A stretch of 48,319 bases of DNA from Corynebacterium glucuronolyticum (GTDB lineage: Bacteria > Actinomycetota > Actinomycetes > Mycobacteriales > Mycobacteriaceae): positions 1-48,319 of the forward strand of contig JALFAQ010000084.1 of the NCBI GenBank assembly GCA_022772305.1, given 5' to 3'. Every line of letters begins with the position of its first letter. The first letter of the stretch is position 1. The notes under the pieces were generated by a model, which saw only the letters and a program-made list of their open reading frames with translations, was not told the origin of the DNA and did no database searches. Shown here one piece after another: positions 25,866 through 35,410 of this stretch. Position numbers and translations under genes: made by a program.

Positions 25866-28800
25866 ATGACGGCGAAAAGCAACGTAGGGAATGTGTACCC
25901 ACGCGTCGACTTGTCCGGAAACACCAGCAAGTTCCCCACAATGGAGGAAAACGTGCTGGAGTACTGGGACAAGGACGGCACTTTTCAAGCCAGTCTCAAA
26001 AACCGCGAAGAAGCCCCCGAATATGTCTTCTACGACGGCCCGCCTTTTGCCAATGGCCTGCCGCACTACGGACACCTCCTCACCGGCTACGTAAAGGACA
26101 TCGTTCCCCGCTTCCAGACCATGAAGGGCAAGCTTGTCCGTCGTGTTTTCGGCTGGGATTGCCACGGTCTGCCGGCTGAGTTGGAGGCCGAGAAACAGCT
26201 GGGCATCAAGGACAAGGGCGATGTGGAGGCCATGGGCCTCGAAGCCTTCAACAAGTACTGTGGCGAATCCGTCCTCCGCTACACGGAGGAGTGGAAAGAC
26301 TACGTCACCCGCCAGGCCCGCTGGGTCGACTTTGACAACGGCTACAAGACGATGGACCTCAACTTCATGGAGTCCGTCATGTGGGCGTTCAAGACCCTTT
26401 ATGACAAGGGCCTGATCTACCAGGGCTTCCGTGTTCTCCCGTATTCCTGGGCTGAGCACACGCCACTGTCCAACCAAGAGACCCGCCTGGATGATTCCTA
26501 CAAGGACCGCCAGGATCCCACGCTCACCGTCACGTTCCCGATCATCGGAGCTGACGAGGGAAGCGCTGGCGAGAAGGTTCTGGATAGGCTTTCCGACGTC
26601 TCCTTCCTTGCGTGGACGACGACGCCCTGGACGCTTCCGTCCAACCTGGCACTCGCCGTTCACCCCGATGTTCGCTACGTCGTTGTGACCGTCGGTGAAG
26701 ATGGGCTCGAAGAGTTCGTGGGTCGCAAGTTCCTCCTCGCCGAGGATCTCGTGAGTGAGTACAAGAAGGAACTGGGCAGCGCCGAGGTCGTCGATACCTT
26801 CATCGGCTCTGAGCTTGAAGGTCTGACCTACAAGCCATTGTTTGACTTCTTCCTGGACACGGAGAACGCCTTCCACGTTCTGCTCGCTGATTACGTCACC
26901 ACCGAGGACGGCACCGGTGTCGTCCACCAGGCTCCCGCCTTCGGTGAAGACGATATGAACACGTGCAAGAAGTACGGTGTTGGCCTTGTCATCCCCGTAG
27001 ATATGGACGGCAAGTTCACCGAGCAGGTGCCCCCATACCAGGGTCAGCTCATCTTCGATGCCAACAAGAACATCATCCGCGATCTGAAGCACATCGGCCG
27101 TGTGGTTCGACACCAGACCATCGTGCATAGCTACCCGCACTCGTGGCGTTCGGGCGAGCCGCTCATCTATATGGCGCTGCCCAGCTGGTTCGTTGAGGTG
27201 ACGAAGTTCCGCGACCGCATGGTGGAACTCAACCACGAAAAGGTTGAATGGATCCCTGAGCACATCCGCGATGGCCAGTTTGGCAAGTGGCTGGAAGGTG
27301 CCCGCGATTGGAACATCTCCCGTAACCGTTACTGGGGTTCGCCGATCCCCGTGTGGGTGTCCGATAATGACGAGTACCCGCGCGTCGATGTCTACGGTTC
27401 CCTCGATGAGCTGGAGCGCGACTTTGGCGTGCGCCCGAAGAGCCTCCACCGCCCGTACATCGACGAGCTGACTCGCCCGAACCCGGACGATCCGACCGGC
27501 AAGTCGACGATGCGCCGTGTACCGGAAGTTCTGGACTGCTGGTTCGAGTCTGGCTCCATGCCGTTCGCGCAGAAGCACTACCCGTTTGAGAACAAGGAGT
27601 GGTTCGATACCCACTCGCCGGCTGACTTCATCGTCGAGTACTCTGGCCAGTCTCGTGGCTGGTTCTACACGCTGCACGTGCTGGCCACGGCGTTGTTTGA
27701 TCGCCCGGCGTACAAGCGCGTTGTCGCCCACGGCATCGTGCTGGGCAACGACGGACTGAAGATGAGTAAGTCCAAGGGCAACTACCCCAACGTGAAGGAA
27801 GTGTTCGACCGTGACGGTTCGGATGCTATGCGCTGGTTCCTCATGAGCTCGCCGATTCTCCGCGGTGGCAACCTCATCGTGACGGAACAGGGCATCCGCG
27901 AGGGTGTCCGCCAGGCGATGTTGCCGATGTGGAATGCGTACAGCTTCCTGCGCTTGTACTCCTCCAAGCAGGCCACGTGGTCTGTGGACTCCGAGGACGT
28001 ACTGGATCGCTTCATCCTGGCGAAGACCCGCGACCTGATCACCGCTGTTGATGCCGCGCTATCCGCATCCGACATCTCCACGGCTTGCGATGAGATCCGC
28101 GTCTTCTGTGACGTCCTCACCAACTGGTACGTGCGTCGTTCCCGTGACCGCTTCTGGGCTGGCGACGATGAGTACCCGGAGGCCTTCAACACGCTGTACA
28201 CCGTGCTGGAAACCCTGTGCCGGGTGACTGCTCCGCTGCTGCCGATGACCACCGAGGTCATCTGGCGTGGACTGACCGGTGAGCGCTCTGTGCACCTCAC
28301 CGACTACCCGGTCGCCGAGGACTTCCCGGCCGATGACAAGCTTGTCCAGGCCATGGATCTTGTGCGCGCCGTGTGCTCGTCCGCATCGTCGATCCGCAAA
28401 GCCGCGCAGCTGCGTAACCGCTTGCCTCTGGACAAGCTCACCGTTGCCGTGCCGGAGGCGAACAGCTTGGCTGAGTTCGCGCCCGTCATCCGCGACGAGG
28501 TCAATGTGAAGAATGTTGAGCTCACCACTGATGTCGACGCTGTCGGCTCGTTCAAGGTGAACGTCATCCCGAAGATCGCTGCACCGCGGTTGGGGAAGGA
28601 CTTCCAGCAGACCCTCGTCGCTGTGAAGAAGGGCGAGTACGAGCGCGATGGTGACACCGTGAAGGCTGCCGGCCAGGTGCTGCAGCCCGGCGAGTACGAG
28701 GAAGTCCTCGCCGCCGCCGACCCGGATTCCACCGCCCGCATCAGTGGCCACAACGGCCTTGTCGTCCTGGACAAGAACGTGACTGAGGAGCTCGAAGCCG

Positions 28801-29039
28801 AGGGCTGGGCTGCCGACGTTATCCGTGGCCTGCAGGATGCCCGCAAGGCGGAGGACTTCGAAGTCTCGGACCGCATCGCCGTTCGCCTCCAGGTGCCGGA
28901 AGACAAGTCCGAGTGGGCCAACCGCTTCGCCGAGCACATCGCCGAGGAAGTTCTCGCCACCGATTTCGCCTTCACCGACCAAACCGGCGAACACGAGATC
29001 ATCTCTGGTGTGACCGCAACGCTCAAGAAGAAAAACTAA
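25866..29039 (+). CDS. ileS: Isoleucyl-tRNA synthetase
   Basis: IleRS (1057 residues) is a class Ia synthetase that charges tRNA-Ile. The HIGH motif is HYGH at about residue 65 in [17 protein letters not shown], and KMSKS is at about 632-636. A central editing domain lies between them and an anticodon-binding domain follows. The length and the GLPHYGH and [10 protein letters not shown] forms resemble the eukaryote-like (type 2) IleRS found in actinobacteria. That class is usually less sensitive to mupirocin, which is an inference here. The start is ATG 25866 after AAGGAG, the element masked by the T-box leader. A strong terminator follows at 29103. Confidence 0.98.
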   Translation: MTAKSNVGNVYPRVDLSGNTSKFPTMEENVLEYWDKDGTFQASLKNREEAPEYVFYDGPPFANGLPHYGHLLTGYVKDIVPRFQTMKGKLVRRVFGWDCHGLPAELEAEKQLGIKDKGDVEAMGLEAFNKYCGESVLRYTEEWKDYVTRQARWVDFDNGYKTMDLNFMESVMWAFKTLYDKGLIYQGFRVLPYSWAEHTPLSNQETRLDDSYKDRQDPTLTVTFPIIGADEGSAGEKVLDRLSDVSFLAWTTTPWTLPSNLALAVHPDVRYVVVTVGEDGLEEFVGRKFLLAEDLVSEYKKELGSAEVVDTFIGSELEGLTYKPLFDFFLDTENAFHVLLADYVTTEDGTGVVHQAPAFGEDDMNTCKKYGVGLVIPVDMDGKFTEQVPPYQGQLIFDANKNIIRDLKHIGRVVRHQTIVHSYPHSWRSGEPLIYMALPSWFVEVTKFRDRMVELNHEKVEWIPEHIRDGQFGKWLEGARDWNISRNRYWGSPIPVWVSDNDEYPRVDVYGSLDELERDFGVRPKSLHRPYIDELTRPNPDDPTGKSTMRRVPEVLDCWFESGSMPFAQKHYPFENKEWFDTHSPADFIVEYSGQSRGWFYTLHVLATALFDRPAYKRVVAHGIVLGNDGLKMSKSKGNYPNVKEVFDRDGSDAMRWFLMSSPILRGGNLIVTEQGIREGVRQAMLPMWNAYSFLRLYSSKQATWSVDSEDVLDRFILAKTRDLITAVDAALSASDISTACDEIRVFCDVLTNWYVRRSRDRFWAGDDEYPEAFNTLYTVLETLCRVTAPLLPMTTEVIWRGLTGERSVHLTDYPVAEDFPADDKLVQAMDLVRAVCSSASSIRKAAQLRNRLPLDKLTVAVPEANSLAEFAPVIRDEVNVKNVELTTDVDAVGSFKVNVIPKIAAPRLGKDFQQTLVAVKKGEYERDGDTVKAAGQVLQPGEYEEVLAAADPDSTARISGHNGLVVLDKNVTEELEAEGWAADVIRGLQDARKAEDFEVSDRIAVRLQVPEDKSEWANRFAEHIAEEVLATDFAFTDQTGEHEIISGVTATLKKKN

Positions 29040-29102
29040 AAACCGGCGCGTGACAGGGTGATCGGGGATCGCCCCGCACCACCTTTTCACGCCACGGTTG
29101 TC

Positions 29103-29147
29103 CACCCCAGGTCATCGCACGATGATGACCTGGGGTGCTTTTCTTTG
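29103..29147 (+). terminator. Intrinsic terminator after ileS
   Basis: CACCCCAGGTCATC pairs perfectly with GATGACCTGGGGTG (14 bp, 7-nt loop) and is followed by CTTTTCTTTG. Confidence 0.92.
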
Positions 29148-29221
29148 TTGTACAGCCTTGCCGTTTGGTAACACTGCCGGAAGGCAGCCACGTGCAATCC
29201 TGCGCCGCTGCGGGGTGTCGT

Positions 29222-29235
29222 TAAGATATTTTCCT
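29222..29235 (+). promoter_or_regulatory. -10 element of a probable leaderless transcript (exporter gene)
   Basis: TAAGAT (29222-29227) lies 8 nt before the GTG start at 29236 and there is no Shine-Dalgarno. No clear -35 is seen. Confidence 0.5.
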
Positions 29236-30066
29236 GTGAATAAGCTCTACGTCCCTTTGCTGATGATCCTGGCTGGTGCTTCCAACTATCTGGGGGCGGC
29301 GCTCGCGGTCTATCTTTTCGACGTTCAGTCGCCCTGGATCGTGGCGTGGATGCGCGTCGGCGCAGCGGGCATTATTCTTGTCGCGCTGGTGCGCCCCAAA
29401 AAGGAGCATTGGAAGAGCGTCCCCGCGCTGGTCTACGGGGCAGTGACGCTGGGGATGAATACCGCTTTCTACGAAGCCATCGATCGCATTCCCCTGGGGA
29501 TGGCGGTCGCAATTGAGTTCATTGGCCCCATCGCTGTGGCCGCGTGGGGGAGTAGAACCGTTCGCGATTGGGTAGCGCTCGTTGCAGCAGCGACGGGTGT
29601 CCTTGTCCTCAGTGGAACGCAGTGGGGGACGAACACTGCGGGGATTATCTGGATCATTATCTCTGGCGTGTTGTGGGGACTGTACATCCTCGCCTCCAAC
29701 AGGTTGGCGCACGGGGAGTCAACATTTGAGTCCATGGGCGTGGGGCTCATCTATGCCTCCGTCGCAATGACTCCCTTCGTTGCAGCTTCGTGGGAGACAG
29801 TGACGATTGGAGGATCAGGAGAGTTGGTGCTGCCTGTGGCGATGGCCTTCGGTCTCGGGTTGTTGAGTGCCGTCATTCCCTATGGTCTCGATTTGGTCAT
29901 GCTGAAGATGGCCTCCGCTGGTTACTACGCGGTGCTTTTGTCCCTCCTTCCCGTGACAGCCGCGGTCATCGGCATGATTATGCTGGGGCAGATCCTCTCT
30001 GAGGTGGAGGTGTTCGGTGTGCTGCTCATCGTCGCGGCGGTGGCGCTCCGAAAACAGACAGCTTAG
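29236..30066 (+). CDS. RhtA-like EamA-family exporter
   Basis: This 276-residue integral membrane protein has about ten transmembrane segments arranged as two EamA repeats. Blocks such as YGAVTLGMNTAFYEAIDRIP, LGMAVAIEFIGP and the second-half VIPYGLDLVMLKM match the RhtA threonine/homoserine-exporter subgroup more closely than generic EamA proteins. The substrate is not proven. The start is GTG 29236; an open frame back to 29098 would cross the ileS terminator and is not used. It appears to have its own promoter and a leaderless mRNA, and it ends 35 bp before the permease gene. Confidence 0.82.
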   Translation: MNKLYVPLLMILAGASNYLGAALAVYLFDVQSPWIVAWMRVGAAGIILVALVRPKKEHWKSVPALVYGAVTLGMNTAFYEAIDRIPLGMAVAIEFIGPIAVAAWGSRTVRDWVALVAAATGVLVLSGTQWGTNTAGIIWIIISGVLWGLYILASNRLAHGESTFESMGVGLIYASVAMTPFVAASWETVTIGGSGELVLPVAMAFGLGLLSAVIPYGLDLVMLKMASAGYYAVLLSLLPVTAAVIGMIMLGQILSEVEVFGVLLIVAAVALRKQTA

Positions 30067-30101
30067 TTCACTTTCTAGACCAAGCGGTATATAGTGAACG
30101 C
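30067..30101 (+). promoter_or_regulatory. Leaderless promoter of the permease gene with an McbR-like box
   Basis: TTCACT (30067-30072), 17 bp, TATAGT (30090-30095), then 6 nt to the GTG at 30102: the transcript should start at or next to the start codon. TAGAC-N6-GTATA (30076-30091) overlaps the -10 and differs at one of ten defined positions from the McbR consensus TAGAC-N6-GTCTA. Confidence 0.65.
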
Positions 30102-31499
30102 GTGGACAAAATTAGAGCGGAAGAAACGCAAGGATATAAAAAGGATCTCAAGCCACGTCACATCCAGATGATCGCGCTTGGTGGTGCCCTCGGAACAGGG
30201 CTGTTCCTCGGTGCCGGCGGCCGTCTGGCCGTCGGTGGCCCGGGTCTTGCCCTCGTGTACGCGGTCTGTGGGCTTATCGGCTACCTCATGCTGAGAAGCC
30301 TGGGGGAGATGGTAGTGCACCGCCCCACATCCGGATCCTTTGCCTCGTATGCGCGGGAGTTTCTCGGTGAGCCGGCTGCCTTTGTTGCCGGGTGGATCTA
30401 CTTCCTTGCCTGGGTGACCGTCGGCACAACGGATCTCACAGCCGTCGCCATTTATCTCAAGTTTTGGCCCCTGTTCCACGACGTACCCCAGTGGATTCTC
30501 GTCGCCGTAGCTCTCGCCGTGGTGCTCTCCGTAAACCTGCTTGGCGTGAAGGTATTTGGTGAAGCAGAATACTGGTTCGCAGCGGTCAAGGTGGGGGCAC
30601 TCGTCATCTTCCTCGTCGTCGGCATCGTCCTCCTCGTCACGGGGCACGCGCCGGGTAGCACGATCAGCGCAACAGCGCTTGGCGATTGGTTCCCCCACGG
30701 CATCATGCCTCTTGTGATCCTCACCCAGGGCGTGGTGTTCGCCTACGCCGGTATCGACATGATCGGAGTGACTGCAGGTGAAACCGATGACCCGGAGCAC
30801 CAGATCCCCAAGGCGATCAACACGACGGTCTTCCGGATCATCTTCTTCTACGTCGGCTCTATCCTGCTGCTCGGCTTCCTTCTGCCCTACACGGCCTACA
30901 GCGCAGGGGAATCCCCGTTTGTGACGTTCATGAATTCCATCGGCGTGCCCTACGCCGGTGACATTATGAACCTCGTCGTCCTCACCGCTGCGCTGTCCAG
31001 TGTGAACGCGGGCTTATACGCCACCGCGCGCATCCTCCGGCCGCTGGCCTTGACCGGATCCGCGCCGGGCTACCTCGGCCGCCTCTCTGAACATGGGGTG
31101 CCGAAAAACGGTATCATCACCACAGCGACGCTCATGGTAGTGGGCATTGTGGCGAACTACTTCGTCCCGGAAAAGGCGTTTGAAGTATTCCTCAACCTGG
31201 GTGCCATCGGCATTCTGGGCATGTGGGCGATGATTTGTTTGGCACATATCGGCTTTGTTCGCTCCGGTATCGAGCGCCCGCAGTACCGGTCCTCAGCTGT
31301 CTTTGACGTCATTGTGCTGCTGTTCCTCTTCGGTGTGTTTATCCTCATGGCCTTCGATAAACCAGTGGGCAGCGCTACCGTCGCCGTGACCATCTTCGGA
31401 CTCGTCCCAGCCTTCGCAATCGGCTGGTTCTTTCTCCGTAAGCGTGTAAGGAAGCAGGAGGAGCCCGCGGAGGAAAAGGTCGTCACGCCTGCTGGTTAA
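30102..31499 (+). CDS. Amino-acid permease, APC superfamily (AnsP/AroP/GABA-permease type)
   Basis: This 465-residue secondary transporter has about twelve transmembrane helices. The N-terminal LKPRHIQMIALGGALGTGLF (about 19-38) and LGEMVVHRPTSGSFASYA (in TM3) are signatures of the amino-acid transporter family 2.A.3.1. The later GVPKNGIITTATLMVVG and LNLGAIGILGMWAMI regions resemble asparagine permease AnsP, but substrate prediction within this family is unreliable. The start is GTG 30102 with no Shine-Dalgarno; the promoter position predicts a leaderless mRNA. dinB begins 9 bp after its stop, so the two are probably co-transcribed. Confidence 0.9.
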   Translation: MDKIRAEETQGYKKDLKPRHIQMIALGGALGTGLFLGAGGRLAVGGPGLALVYAVCGLIGYLMLRSLGEMVVHRPTSGSFASYAREFLGEPAAFVAGWIYFLAWVTVGTTDLTAVAIYLKFWPLFHDVPQWILVAVALAVVLSVNLLGVKVFGEAEYWFAAVKVGALVIFLVVGIVLLVTGHAPGSTISATALGDWFPHGIMPLVILTQGVVFAYAGIDMIGVTAGETDDPEHQIPKAINTTVFRIIFFYVGSILLLGFLLPYTAYSAGESPFVTFMNSIGVPYAGDIMNLVVLTAALSSVNAGLYATARILRPLALTGSAPGYLGRLSEHGVPKNGIITTATLMVVGIVANYFVPEKAFEVFLNLGAIGILGMWAMICLAHIGFVRSGIERPQYRSSAVFDVIVLLFLFGVFILMAFDKPVGSATVAVTIFGLVPAFAIGWFFLRKRVRKQEEPAEEKVVTPAG

Positions 31500-31508
31500 G
31501 ATGGGGGT

Positions 31509-32906
31509 ATGCAGCGCTGGGTCCTTCACATCGATATGGATGCGTTCTTTGCGTCCTGTGAACAGCTGACCCGGCCGACGCTGCGGGGGAAACCTGTCCT
31601 CGTTGGCGGTGTTGACGGGCGTGGGGTAGTTGCCGGCGCCTCCTACGAGGCCCGGGCGTTTGGTGCTCACTCGGCGATGCCCATGCACCAGGCGCGCGCA
31701 CTCGTGGGGTACACCGCCGTGTCCGTAGCCCCTCGAAAAGTGGTGTATTCGGCGGTGAGCCGCAAGGTCATGCGGCTAATCGAGGATGAAGCCGGCATCA
31801 TCGAACAGCTGAGCGTGGATGAGGCCTTCATGGAACCGACAGTGCTTGTCGGGGCTAGTGTAGATGACGTTGTCGACTGGGCAAATATGCTGCGCGAGAA
31901 GATCCGCACCAGCATCGGGATCCCCTCTTCCGTCGGTGCCGGTGCCGGAAAACAGTACGCCAAAATTGGTTCCGGGCTGGCGAAACCTGATGGAACCTTT
32001 GTCATTCCGCGTGAGGAGCAAGACGAGATTCTCGGCCCCTTGCCGGTTCGTTCGCTGTGGGGCGTGGGGCCTGTGGCGGAAGCGAAACTGCGCGGGCTGG
32101 GAATTACAACGATTGCCGAGTTTGGTGCGCTCAGCCAGAAGGAAGTCGAGGTCACCCTCGGCAAAGCCGTCGGCGTCACGCTGTGGGAGCTGGCGCGCGG
32201 ACGCGATGATCGCGTCGTCGCGCCCCGAGCCGTGGCCAAGCAAGTCTCGGCTGAGCAGACCTATGCACGTGACCTCACCACGGTGGACGAGGTGGACCGT
32301 GCTGTTCGGCATGCTGCCGAGGATGCCCACGTGCGGCTGCGAAAGGACGGCCGCGGTGCCCGCACTGTGACAGTGAAGTTAAAGATGGCCGATTTCCATA
32401 TCGAGTCCCGCAGCTACACACTCCCATACGCGACGGACGAATTCGATACGCTTTTTGCCGCTGCGATTCGGATCACGCGCTACCCCTCGGAGGTCGGTGC
32501 CATCAGGCTTGTGGGTGTGAGCTTTTCCGGGTTGGAGGAAGCCTTGCAGGATGTCCTGTTCCCGGAGCTGGATCAGGAAATCGTGCGTGAAGAGGTTGTA
32601 ACCGAATACGATGCCGGGGTTGATTTCCCTGAGGTTATTGTCAATGCCGAGGGGGAGGCAGTGGTCTCCCGCTGGCGGGCAACACAGGATGTTTACCATC
32701 CTGACTACGGGCATGGGTGGGTGCAGGGGACAGGTGGTGGCATCGTTACTGTTCGCTTCGAAACACGCACGACAGGCCCCGGGAAGATCCACACTTTTGC
32801 CGTGGATGACGAGGAGCTGCAACCGGCAGACCCCTTGGATAGCCTCGATTGGCCAGAAGATCCCCAGGAACCAGAAACCGGCGACGAAGGACTCACCGAC
32901 GAGTAA
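31509..32906 (+). CDS. dinB: DNA polymerase IV (Y family), DinB
   Basis: This 465-residue translesion polymerase has the N-terminal palm motif HIDMDAFFASCE (about 7-18) and the catalytic SVDEAF with D104 and E105. Helix-hairpin-helix and little-finger regions run to about residue 350. The extra C-terminal part (about 375-440) contains HPDYGHGWVQGTGGGIVTVRFET, seen in pieces, a beta-rich segment resembling the small barrel extension of actinobacterial DinB1-type enzymes, followed by an acidic tail. It is 9 bp downstream of the permease. No LexA box was noticed directly upstream, so induction, if any, would come from the permease promoter. Confidence 0.94.
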   Translation: MQRWVLHIDMDAFFASCEQLTRPTLRGKPVLVGGVDGRGVVAGASYEARAFGAHSAMPMHQARALVGYTAVSVAPRKVVYSAVSRKVMRLIEDEAGIIEQLSVDEAFMEPTVLVGASVDDVVDWANMLREKIRTSIGIPSSVGAGAGKQYAKIGSGLAKPDGTFVIPREEQDEILGPLPVRSLWGVGPVAEAKLRGLGITTIAEFGALSQKEVEVTLGKAVGVTLWELARGRDDRVVAPRAVAKQVSAEQTYARDLTTVDEVDRAVRHAAEDAHVRLRKDGRGARTVTVKLKMADFHIESRSYTLPYATDEFDTLFAAAIRITRYPSEVGAIRLVGVSFSGLEEALQDVLFPELDQEIVREEVVTEYDAGVDFPEVIVNAEGEAVVSRWRATQDVYHPDYGHGWVQGTGGGIVTVRFETRTTGPGKIHTFAVDDEELQPADPLDSLDWPEDPQEPETGDEGLTDE

Positions 32907-32997
32907 GAAACTAGGGGAAGGCCGCCGCCTCCTGAACGAACCCCTGTGGTTGCCCTATCAGGTGTTGCCCGAGTCGGTTATGAATTGTTACCGTTGT

Positions 32998-33013
32998 AGG
33001 AAACGTATTTCCT
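32998..33013. repeat. Perfect 6-bp inverted repeat upstream of the small membrane gene
   Basis: AGGAAACGTATTTCCT is an inverted repeat with a 4-bp centre, 47 bp before the next start codon. It could be an operator; nothing else is known. Confidence 0.35.
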
Positions 33014-33060
33014 GAGGATGCTCGTGCACCCTTAAACCTTTATCGAGAAGGAAGGTAACC

Positions 33061-33297
33061 ATGAATCTAGATAATCCCTGCAAGGTAGCAAGCGGTTTCG
33101 TCTCCGTACTGGCCGGCGTGTGGATCTACTGCTTGCTCATCTCCTCAATCTTCTTCAGCAGACCCTACGGTGAGGTGGCAGCGGAGCAGGCGCGCGAGAT
33201 CGGGATCGGGTTCAGCGTCGTCATCGTCCTCGTCGGCGCGGCTTTCACCGCCTACTCGGCGTGGCGCGCCCGCAAGAACTTGCCCGAGGAACGCTAG
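33061..33297 (+). CDS. Small two-helix membrane protein, function unknown
   Basis: This 78-residue protein has two hydrophobic segments (about 11-32 and 48-66) and a basic C-terminal end (RARKNLPEER). The start is ATG 33061 with a good GAAGGAAGG ribosome-binding site. A strong terminator follows. I do not recognise the family. It is separated from dinB by 154 bp and probably has its own promoter. Confidence 0.7.
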   Translation: MNLDNPCKVASGFVSVLAGVWIYCLLISSIFFSRPYGEVAAEQAREIGIGFSVVIVLVGAAFTAYSAWRARKNLPEER

Positions 33298-33306
33298 TAT
33301 AAGGCA

Positions 33307-33346
33307 AGAAAGGGGAGACAGCACCGTGTGCTGCCTCCCTTTCTTT
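33307..33346. terminator. Bidirectional terminator between convergent genes
   Basis: GAAAGGGGAG and CAGCAC on the left pair with GTGCTG and CTCCCTTTC on the right around a 2-4 nt loop, followed by TTTTCC. It lies between the small membrane gene (plus) and the asparaginase gene (minus). Confidence 0.85.
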
Positions 33347-33365
33347 TCCGTGAAAAAACCGAGTG

Positions 33366-34307
33366 CTAGAACAGGGTTGCCGGATGCCTGCCGGAGGCAA
33401 TAGCGATTGCCAGGAGAATCCGGGACTGCCCCGCGCGGAAGTACTTGGAGCCAAGCGCGCCCTTATCCAGGAGCGTCTTGCCACCGCCGACACCGCCGTA
33501 GGTGCCGGACACGTCGCCACGGGGGACGCGGGTGGAAATGATGACCGGGATGTCCTTCTCCAGGGCATCGGCAAGGGCCTCGGCGAAATCGGTGCCCACG
33601 TTCCCGTTGCCCATGGCTTCCACAACAATGCCCTGGGAACCGCTGGCGATGGCGTTGTCGATGAGGTCACGGGGCGCGCCGGGGTAGGCGTAGAGAACAT
33701 CGACGCGAGTGTCAGCGAGGGTGACCGGTCCGACGGGATCGGCGCGTTCCGGCTCCTCCGGTGCGTTCGTACCGAAGGCGAGCTCATCCGAGGTGTGGAA
33801 CTTAAGCGCACCGCGGGCGGGAATGACAGCGTGACCGAAGACAATGAGCGTGCCAATTCCGCGGGCGGAGGGCTCGCCTGCCGTCATGACGGCCTCGAAG
33901 AGATTCTGCGGGCCGTCGCCGTCGGGGTCGTCGAACGGGTGCTGGGCACCGGTGAAGATGACCGGCCGGGGATCGTCGATAAGCGTATCGACGGCGAGGG
34001 CTGACTCCTCCATAGAATCCGTGCCGTGGGTGACCACAATGCCGTCCACATCAGCGTCCTTCAATACCTCACGGATGCAACCGACGATGAGATCGAGATC
34101 CTTCATCGTGAGCGACGAGGAGTCCAGCTGGGTGAGCGGGTGGGAGGAAACGCTAATTCCCGATCCCTCGAGCATCGGGGTGATGGTTTCGATGAGGTCG
34201 TCGCCTGTCTTTGTGGGGACGAGGGCACCCTGCTCATCTGATGTGCAGGCGATGGTACCACCTGTGGTGAGAATAACGATGTGACGTGGGGGAACGGCGT
34301 TAGTCAT
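33366..34307 (-). CDS. L-asparaginase
   Basis: This 313-residue enzyme hydrolyses L-asparagine to aspartate and ammonia. Both catalytic threonine motifs are present: TTGGTIA near the N-terminus (nucleophile at about T15) and VVTHGTDSMEE at about 91-101. No signal peptide is visible, so it should act in the cytoplasm. The start is ATG 34307 with no Shine-Dalgarno; a -10 TAGAGT ends 6 nt before it, predicting a leaderless mRNA. The nearby AnsP-like permease could supply substrate, though it is a separate transcription unit. Confidence 0.94.
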   Translation of the reverse strand: MTNAVPPRHIVILTTGGTIACTSDEQGALVPTKTGDDLIETITPMLEGSGISVSSHPLTQLDSSSLTMKDLDLIVGCIREVLKDADVDGIVVTHGTDSMEESALAVDTLIDDPRPVIFTGAQHPFDDPDGDGPQNLFEAVMTAGEPSARGIGTLIVFGHAVIPARGALKFHTSDELAFGTNAPEEPERADPVGPVTLADTRVDVLYAYPGAPRDLIDNAIASGSQGIVVEAMGNGNVGTDFAEALADALEKDIPVIISTRVPRGDVSGTYGGVGGGKTLLDKGALGSKYFRAGQSRILLAIAIASGRHPATLF

Positions 34308-34313
34308 ATACCA

Positions 34314-34319
34314 ACTCTA
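34314..34319 (-). promoter_or_regulatory. -10 element of the asparaginase gene, leaderless
   Basis: On the minus strand TAGAGT is followed by exactly 6 nt and then the ATG of the asparaginase gene. The permease gene has the same 6-nt arrangement. No good -35 is seen. Confidence 0.5.
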
Positions 34320-34539
34320 ACACCGAAGATCGGATTTCTATGTGGGTTTGAAACTATCTCTAGCATGGCGCTGGTGTTGGCTGTGGCTTGTCGACGCCCC
34401 CTCGTACGCGAGTGCTGTCTCGTCGCCGCCCTGCGGACAGTTTCACTGTGGGGCCTGGAACTTTGACTCACCGACGGCCGTTGTAAATAATGGCACCCTG
34501 ATAAAGGCTCCGGGACTCGCGTTTGTGGGAAGCGCCCGG

Positions 34540-34584
34540 AAAAAGTTTATTACTTTTTGGTAACGGTCTATGCGCGTGTACGAT
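34540..34584 (+). promoter_or_regulatory. Promoter and inverted repeat upstream of the MTB12-like gene
   Basis: TTGGTA (34557-34562) and TACGAT (34579-34584) are separated by 16 bp and form a plausible promoter. AAAAAGT-TTATT-ACTTTTT (34540-34558) is a perfect 7-bp inverted repeat touching the -35, which could be an operator. The predicted leader is about 75 nt. The rest of the 361-bp gap (34308-34668) shows nothing further that I can name. Confidence 0.45.
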
Positions 34585-34668
34585 GTAGACAATTGTGGCC
34601 AGAGGGTATGAAGTGGCCGAAGAAACAGCCGACGAACGGTAGCGACAGCTATCGGAAAAAGGAGAATC

Positions 34669-35292
34669 GTGAAAACCTCGAAGATTGCACTAGCCGCTAT
34701 GGCGATGGGCCTGTCCGTATTCGTAACCGCCTGTGGTGGCGGGGCCGAAGAGGCGACGACCTCTGAGACTACTTCCGCTACGGCTGAGGCCACCACCTCT
34801 GAGTCTGCCCCCACCGCCGCAGCTCTGCCGACGGTTGCAGACCTCAACGGTGTCATCGCCACGGCCACCGATCCGGCTGCCACCGTGGAAGAAAAGATTC
34901 TCACCGTGCAGGGGGGTGAGACCGCTCCTGAGCTGTTCGAGACGATGACGCAGTCCAAGGCTGAGTCCGGCGCGAACTTCACCGTTGTGGAGCCGGTTCT
35001 CCCGGGCTACACCCCGGATTCTGTTCTCGCGACCGTGAACTTCACCCTGCCGGATATGGCACCGCAGACGGCAGAGAACGTTGAGTTCGTCTTCGAGGAT
35101 GGACACTGGAAGCTCTCCCAGCAGTGGGCATGCACCCTGATTCAGAACACCGTCCAGCCCGAGCAGGTTCCGGCCATGTGCCTCGGCGGCGACGCAGCAG
35201 CTCCTGCCCCCATCGATCCGGCAGCCCCCGCCGAGGGCATTGACCCGGCACCGGCTCCGGCAGAGGCACCTGCTGAGGCTCCTGCACAGTAG
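34669..35292 (+). CDS. MTB12-like secreted lipoprotein
   Basis: This 207-residue protein has a lipoprotein signal peptide: KTSK basic start, hydrophobic core, and lipobox VTAC with C22. A threonine/serine/alanine-rich linker (about 26-55) is followed by a folded domain of about 110 residues (LPTVADLNGVIATATDP onward). Its NVEFVFEDGHWKLSQQWAC ending resembles the low-molecular-weight antigen MTB12 family of mycobacteria, whose function is unknown. The last 35 residues are an alanine/proline-rich repeat tail. The start is GTG 34669, seven bases after AAAAAGGAG, a strong ribosome-binding site. Confidence 0.8.
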   Translation: MKTSKIALAAMAMGLSVFVTACGGGAEEATTSETTSATAEATTSESAPTAAALPTVADLNGVIATATDPAATVEEKILTVQGGETAPELFETMTQSKAESGANFTVVEPVLPGYTPDSVLATVNFTLPDMAPQTAENVEFVFEDGHWKLSQQWACTLIQNTVQPEQVPAMCLGGDAAAPAPIDPAAPAEGIDPAPAPAEAPAEAPAQ

Positions 35293-35347
35293 AAGCACGG
35301 AATACCCAGCGAACGAGCTCAGCAAAGAGCCGTGAGCTAAAAAACTA

Positions 35348-35380
35348 CGCGCATCCACCACACAGTGGGTGCGCGTTTTT
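35348..35380. terminator. Bidirectional terminator between convergent genes
   Basis: CGCGCATCCAC pairs with GTGGGTGCGCG (11 bp, one G-T) and TTTTT follows. On the left arm side AAAAAA precedes the stem, giving a T-run on the minus strand. It serves both the MTB12-like gene and the ABC-F gene. Confidence 0.88.
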
Positions 35381-35410
35381 GCGTCTGGCAGAGGAAAGCC
35401 GCGTAGTGGC

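Noticed and set aside
25530..27731. A 733-codon open frame on the minus strand opposite ileS and its leader
   Set aside because: It runs antisense to a clear IleRS and across the T-box, and its translation has no recognisable domain. Long antisense frames are expected opposite GC-rich genes.
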